Below are positions 6,759 to 10,148 of a stretch of DNA of 10,148 nucleotides, in pieces (the stretch's first letter is position 1; each line of letters starts with the position of its first letter). The DNA lies in NCBI GenBank assembly GCA_964610885.1, contig CAZSWR010000109.1:1-10148 (forward strand). The letters are read 5' to 3'. Position numbers and translations under genes: made by a program. The notes under the pieces are model-generated. The model had not been told where the DNA came from and did no database searches. It saw only the letters and a program-made list of their open reading frames with translations. This stretch comes from CAZSWR01 sp964610885 (GTDB taxonomy: Bacteria; Bacteroidota; Ignavibacteria; Kapaibacteriales; UBA2268).

Positions 6759-8627
6759 TTACTTCCCGACCCTCACGCCAACAAAGCTGCCGACAGAGGT
6801 GTACCAGGTTTTAATGTCGTCCTTTTCGTTTTCGGGGGTTAAGTATTGATAGTCGTGGACGGTAACTCTACCTGTGTATCTATTCGCAGATCCATTGTCA
6901 AAAGTCGCCTCGAACTTCAACCATGTGCCATCGGGTTCTTCCCAAGAGATTGTGAAACTCTTTCCATCGGAAGTCCTATCCAAATCGAAATCGTGGACTT
7001 CGCTCTCTTCTGAGCGCATTCTCAGGACTTTGGGAGAAATGACCTCGAACTCGAAGTTTAAAGTGCCCTCGTCGAATCCATATGTTCCTTTGGGCGAAGT
7101 GGTGCTGACACGAGTAAAGGTTATGTCCCACGATCCGCTAAGTATGTCTGGCGGAGCGATTGCGAAAAAAATCGTAACTTGGTCTGCAAGAGAAGAGTTC
7201 TGGTCCATCAGCGATGCCGTCATTTTGTAAACTGTAGCGGTTTGGGACGAATCGCGGAAATCAGCAACAGGAATGTCGATAGAATAGCCACCCATTGAAT
7301 TCGCTCCGAGGGCGACGGTGGAAGTGGGCGCGAAACTATTATGCTTTTTCTGGTTGTTCTGGCCCCAAATGTCCACCCACACGCGGTATGAGTTCCCTGA
7401 TGATCGGTCTGCATTGGCCAATTCGATTCCTTTGATTTTCAGAGTCTGGACGCCATTGGGCAGTGTGTCCACTTTCGTGCCGGTACCATTATTTTCGTAG
7501 AGGCCGTATCCGGTGGAGCTTGGCGCCCATTTGAATCCGTAGATCATGGAATTGCTACTGCCAACCTTGGGCTTAACGAAGCTTAGCATGCCGTTCGAAA
7601 GGTTAATCGTGCTCAATCGTTGGTTCTTCACGGGCGTTGGAATGGCAAGCGTTACGTAGAGGTCGCGAATGCCCAATTCGCCAACGCGGAATTCGCTCCA
7701 TTGCTTTGCGGTATATCCAATCTGCGAAGTGGTTGTGCTCGCCGGATTGTGTATATAAAATGTATTGCCATCGTATCCGACGACGAGCGTGGCGTGTTCG
7801 GCGAATGGGTCCATGACCAACACAGGATACCCCAAGGCGACGCAATGGCGCAGGTACGTATCCATCGCTTTGGCGGAGAGGTATTGCCAGCGTTTCGCTT
7901 CGGGTTTGACGCCGGTGCGTGTTTCGATGATCGACGCCAGGGCTTGGTTCTTCAGGATAAACTCTTGCCCGGCACCGGATTCGTCGATACCGGTGGCGCG
8001 GATCAAATCGAAAATTTCGTAATCAGCATTCGGCGCGACGGATTCGAGCATCATCTGAATGCAAGTGGCCCAGCAGTATTGCGTCGTCCCTTGGTTATAA
8101 TATGAAATGTCCAACGGCCCGGCGGATGTGGGGGGCATTTGCCAGAAATGGCCTGCATAGTCCGAGAAATGGTTCGTTTTGATAACCAACTCCCGTTTTC
8201 CGTTGTTCGTTACGAAATCTGTCGATGTTATGTCTATTATCCCTGTCGTCGGATCGAACTGGCCGCCCGCTCCGAGTACGTTCGCACCGACGATCGGCGA
8301 AGGGATATGAATTTCGACCTCTTTATCGAATTGCGTTACCGAGGATTCGAACTGAAGGATCACGTATTCGCTACTTCCGGAGAAGTACCGCGAAGGCGTC
8401 AGCCGAGTGATTTTCAGATCCAAGGGCGCCGAGACTGCACCGGCTGGGAATACCACTTTGGTGCTGTCGCTCATGGTGCATGTGCTGCCGGCGGGCTGGA
8501 CCGTGAACGATTTTGTTTCGAGTCCAGGGTCGGTCGGGCTTGCCGGATTGGAATCGCTACCGCACGAGCTGTTCAGCAGGAATAGCGATGCGATTATCAG
8601 GCTGGCGATATGTAAGTACTTTTTCAT
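6759..8627 (-). CDS. Lipoprotein with ZU5-like segment and C39/papain-like cysteine protease core
   Basis: The product has 622 residues from the Met at 8627, chosen because GGGAG sits seven bases before it and MKKYLHIASLIIASLFLLNSSC is a lipoprotein signal; a longer frame starts at 8648. The lipid-bearing Cys would be 22. A Ser/Pro-rich linker leads to a ZU5-like segment (about 38-160) with VFPAGAV and a closing NHFSDY. Next is a peptidase C39/papain-like core (about 172-325): QGTTQYCWATC carries the presumed nucleophile Cys185, EHATLVVGYDG the His278, and IHNP the Asn294. A TxxxQxxxx-style linker gives way to a beta-rich C-terminal region ending in GSWDITFT...FVGVRVGK, which recalls lipocalin-like barrels. 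It is probably anchored in the outer membrane or exposed outside. Substrate and role are not evident. It is a single-gene unit with its own terminator, divergent from a secreted-protein gene. Confidence 0.8.
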   Translation of the reverse strand: MKKYLHIASLIIASLFLLNSSCGSDSNPASPTDPGLETKSFTVQPAGSTCTMSDSTKVVFPAGAVSAPLDLKITRLTPSRYFSGSSEYVILQFESSVTQFDKEVEIHIPSPIVGANVLGAGGQFDPTTGIIDITSTDFVTNNGKRELVIKTNHFSDYAGHFWQMPPTSAGPLDISYYNQGTTQYCWATCIQMMLESVAPNADYEIFDLIRATGIDESGAGQEFILKNQALASIIETRTGVKPEAKRWQYLSAKAMDTYLRHCVALGYPVLVMDPFAEHATLVVGYDGNTFYIHNPASTTTSQIGYTAKQWSEFRVGELGIRDLYVTLAIPTPVKNQRLSTINLSNGMLSFVKPKVGSSNSMIYGFKWAPSSTGYGLYENNGTGTKVDTLPNGVQTLKIKGIELANADRSSGNSYRVWVDIWGQNNQKKHNSFAPTSTVALGANSMGGYSIDIPVADFRDSSQTATVYKMTASLMDQNSSLADQVTIFFAIAPPDILSGSWDITFTRVSTTSPKGTYGFDEGTLNFEFEVISPKVLRMRSEESEVHDFDLDRTSDGKSFTISWEEPDGTWLKFEATFDNGSANRYTGRVTVHDYQYLTPENEKDDIKTWYTSVGSFVGVRVGK

Positions 8628-8634
8628 ACCAATG

Positions 8635-8639
8635 CTCCC
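8635..8639 (-). promoter_or_regulatory. Ribosome binding site deciding the lipoprotein start
   Basis: GGGAG on the minus strand, seven bases before the ATG at 8627-8625. It supports the shorter start over the ATG at 8648, whose product would put seven extra residues before a normal signal peptide. Confidence 0.65.
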
Positions 8640-8865
8640 AATTGTCAATGATAATTGATTGACGGAATTGTTGTGTTTTCATTTAATGTATTTTCCAAGA
8701 AATATTTGTTCATTTACTAATATTAATTAGTACTTAGCGCAGCGTGCTTCTTTGCTCTGTGCAGAGAATATTGGGGGGCTGTAAAGGTTGTTGTGGGTAT
8801 GGATCAGGCTTAATGAGGATGAATTTAATGTGTAATATCATTTCCTATTTGAAATAATTGTTTTT

Positions 8866-8891
8866 GTCATTCCCGCGAAGGCGGGAATCTC
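8866..8891. repeat. TTCCCGC/GCGGGAA intergenic repeat, copy 2
   Basis: GTCATTCCCGC (8866-8876) then GAAG and GCGGGAATCTC (8881-8891). The arms ATTCCCGC and GCGGGAAT pair perfectly around GAAG. It is the same unit as 6623-6648 in the opposite orientation. Similar units are scattered between genes in many unrelated bacterial genomes. Confidence 0.8.
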
Positions 8892-9004
8892 CTCTTGTTT
8901 CTGATAGTTACTTTTTTCTCAAAGCGAATAATTTTATTCTTATATCTAAGAAATGATATAATTCCATGCTATGTTTGATCTTAGTGATTCGATATTGTCA
9001 TTGG

Positions 9005-9027
9005 GTAGGGGCGAGGTTACCTCGCCC
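9005..9027. repeat. GC-rich palindrome, GTAGGGGC family, copy 2
   Basis: GGGCGAGGT (9009-9017) and ACCTCGCCC (9019-9027) are perfect inverse complements with one base between them, preceded by GTAG. It starts with the same GTAGGGGCG as the palindrome at 3469-3493 but has a different core. Confidence 0.7.
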
Positions 9028-9132
9028 TCACATTATGTATTACATGAAATCTGTAAGCTGTATCTCGGAGATTGTCAGGAAATGTAATTCTTGGGTTCTT
9101 TATCATTTTAGGTGAGTAAGATGTTTAATTTA

Positions 9133-9211
9133 AACCACCCCTTTAATCCCCTGCTCCTTGCCAAGGAGGGGAAAGAAATCATTTGCGCAGCGAAGGGTTT
9201 CTGGGGTGGTT
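9133..9211. repeat. 79-base imperfect inverted repeat bounded by AACCACCCC and GGGGTGGTT
   Basis: AACCACCCC (9133-9141) and GGGGTGGTT (9203-9211) are perfect inverse complements. An inner hairpin CTCCTT-GCC-AAGGAG (9154-9168) lies within. The element has a clear outer border and inner structure, as non-autonomous mobile repeats do, but no target duplication is evident. Confidence 0.6.
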
Positions 9212-9407
9212 AGAAATTTTAGGTGCGAGATGAAAACTTCAAGATTCAACTGTGACAGTTTTTATTGGCGTGTTGGTATCTACCAATACAAAACGTTATA
9301 GATACGTAATTCATCAATATAAATAAATATTCTTGGATTTTTGAATTTATTGTATTAGTTTATTACTTTCCAATGCGGGTACTTTAACAATTTAACCTTT
9401 TCCAATG

Positions 9408-9435
9408 TAAGGAATAATGAATTCATTATTCCTTA
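9408..9435. repeat. Perfect 28-base palindrome before the secreted-protein gene
   Basis: TAAGGAATAATGAA (9408-9421) is followed immediately by its exact inverse complement (9422-9435), with no spacer. It ends 43 bases before the start codon. No T run follows. It could be an operator for a dimeric regulator, a cruciform, or a hairpin in the leader RNA. Its ATGAATTCAT centre also occurs in the terminator loop at 6703-6738. Confidence 0.7.
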
Positions 9436-9465
9436 TCTCAAAAATACTGAGAACGAACTAATCAA

Positions 9466-9470
9466 AGGAG
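9466..9470 (+). promoter_or_regulatory. Ribosome binding site of the secreted-protein gene
   Basis: AGGAG (in AAAGGAG), eight bases before the ATG at 9479. Confidence 0.75.
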
Positions 9471-9478
9471 CAGAAGAA

Positions 9479-10148
9479 ATGAAAAAGTTAACAATCGCTT
9501 TCTTCGCATTGCTTGCCATGCTCGCTTCCGTAGGCATCCACGCAACAGGCAAGGGATATGAAAAACCATCGCTGTTCACCAAAGGCAAACTCGTCGGTGG
9601 AATGTGGTGGGAATTCAATGGGCGGGTCGAATGCCAGCCAGAAAACATTTATTCCTCAGCTTTTAGTTATGGCAGTTACTTGAACTGTGGCGAAGAAAAA
9701 TATGGCAGCGTCCGAATGGTTCTGCAAGTGGAAACGCCCGCGGGCGATTCAGCACTTTTTTACACTTGGGTGAACCTGCGCGAGGCCAACACTTCGTTCG
9801 AGAGGTCAAAATACAAAGTAGTTTTTGCCCAAATCTCTTCGGAGCCGCGCTATCCCAACAGGCCGACTCTGAAATTGATTGATTTCTATATCTCCGAATA
9901 TGTCGATTCGGTATCGAATCGCACGATTGGCATCGAATACGGCTCTAAATGGGGAATCTGTGGCGAATGCGGCTTAGACAAGATATTTTGCACTTCGCAC
10001 TTGATGAACGAAAGCCGGATCGAATACAGCGAACCGGAATACGAAGGAAAAACCACAGAAACGAAGATGTTCGAGGCCACGAATGGCGCCTATCTGTACG
10101 AATTGCGCAATAGTAGCGGCAAAGCTGTAGGCATTCGCTACTACTGCA
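9479..10148 (+). CDS. Secreted protein of unknown function, partial (3' end outside window)
   Basis: The frame stays open for 223 codons from an ATG with a good ribosome binding site to the window edge. MKKLTIAFFALLAMLASVGIHA is a standard Sec signal peptide, with likely cleavage after IHA; no Cys follows, so it is not a lipoprotein. I do not recognise the mature part. It starts GKGYEKPSLFTKGKLVGGMWWEFNGR, is rich in aromatic and charged residues and looks beta-rich. It contains several Cys (in VECQP, LNCGEE, GICGECG and IFCTS), which may form disulfides or a metal site after export. Codon use looks like that of its neighbours. It is divergent from the protease-like lipoprotein gene, so a shared envelope function is possible but not shown. 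Confidence 0.8.
   Translation, partial: MKKLTIAFFALLAMLASVGIHATGKGYEKPSLFTKGKLVGGMWWEFNGRVECQPENIYSSAFSYGSYLNCGEEKYGSVRMVLQVETPAGDSALFYTWVNLREANTSFERSKYKVVFAQISSEPRYPNRPTLKLIDFYISEYVDSVSNRTIGIEYGSKWGICGECGLDKIFCTSHLMNESRIEYSEPEYEGKTTETKMFEATNGAYLYELRNSSGKAVGIRYYC

Larger units (their letters stand above)
8628..9478. other. Divergent 851-base spacer with several repeats
   Basis: I see no supportable gene between the lipoprotein gene and the secreted-protein gene. Both promoters should lie here, but neither shows a clean TAnnTTTG element. It holds a small CTCTG/CAGAG hairpin (8755-8766), repeats at 8866-8891, 9005-9027 and 9133-9211, short palindromes at 9248-9260 (AACTG/CAGTT) and 9273-9286 (TTGGTA/TACCAA), and a perfect 28-base palindrome at 9408-9435. 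Confidence 0.6.

Noticed and set aside
8139..8585. A 148-codon plus-strand frame within the lipoprotein gene
   Set aside because: It is antisense to the signal peptide and ZU5-like segment, with no start signal and an implausible composition.
3204..9211. CRISPR array
   Set aside because: Repeats are few, unevenly spaced, of several families and palindromic; there is no repeat-spacer regularity and there are no cas genes.

Overview
The window looks like chromosomal DNA from a free-living bacterium of the Bacteroidota/Chlorobi (FCB) group, possibly a lineage such as Kapaibacteria or Ignavibacteria; this is an inference. The clues are a compact 679-residue GyrB with acidic-rich N-terminal extension, an SDR-type threonine dehydrogenase, a perfect TAnnTTTG -7 promoter element before gyrB, a lipoprotein with a Bacteroidota-like lipobox, and long AT-rich intergenic stretches strewn with GC-rich palindromes. 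Six genes are supported. Start signals are mixed: three envelope genes have clear Shine-Dalgarno sequences, while gyrB, the dehydrogenase gene and the acyltransferase-like gene do not.

Layout. 1-789 (-): N-terminal 263 residues of a YghO-like GNAT-fold protein, running off the left edge. 790-1071: divergent control region. 1072-3111 (+): complete gyrB, followed by a terminator hairpin. 3112-3870: gene-free, very rich in hairpins. 3871-4872 (-): a chemoreceptor-like membrane protein with Cache sensor and two membrane segments that stops inside HAMP, so it has no signalling domain. 4873-5307: AT-rich spacer with the terminator of the next gene. 5308-6270 (-): complete SDR-type L-threonine 3-dehydrogenase. 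6271-6758: spacer with several palindromes and another terminator. 6759-8627 (-): large lipoprotein with a ZU5-like segment, a C39/papain-like cysteine protease core and a beta-rich C-terminal half. 8628-9478: 851-base divergent spacer with four or more palindromic repeats. 9479-10148 (+): N-terminal 223 residues of an unrecognised secreted protein.

The genes appear to be single transcription units: three have their own intrinsic terminator, and no two neighbours are close enough for an operon. They do not form one pathway. The most unusual features are the lipoprotein's domain combination, the amputated chemoreceptor, and the density and variety of palindromic elements between genes, several of which belong to families with two or three copies in this window alone. 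I saw no tRNA, rRNA, CRISPR array, transposase or phage gene.
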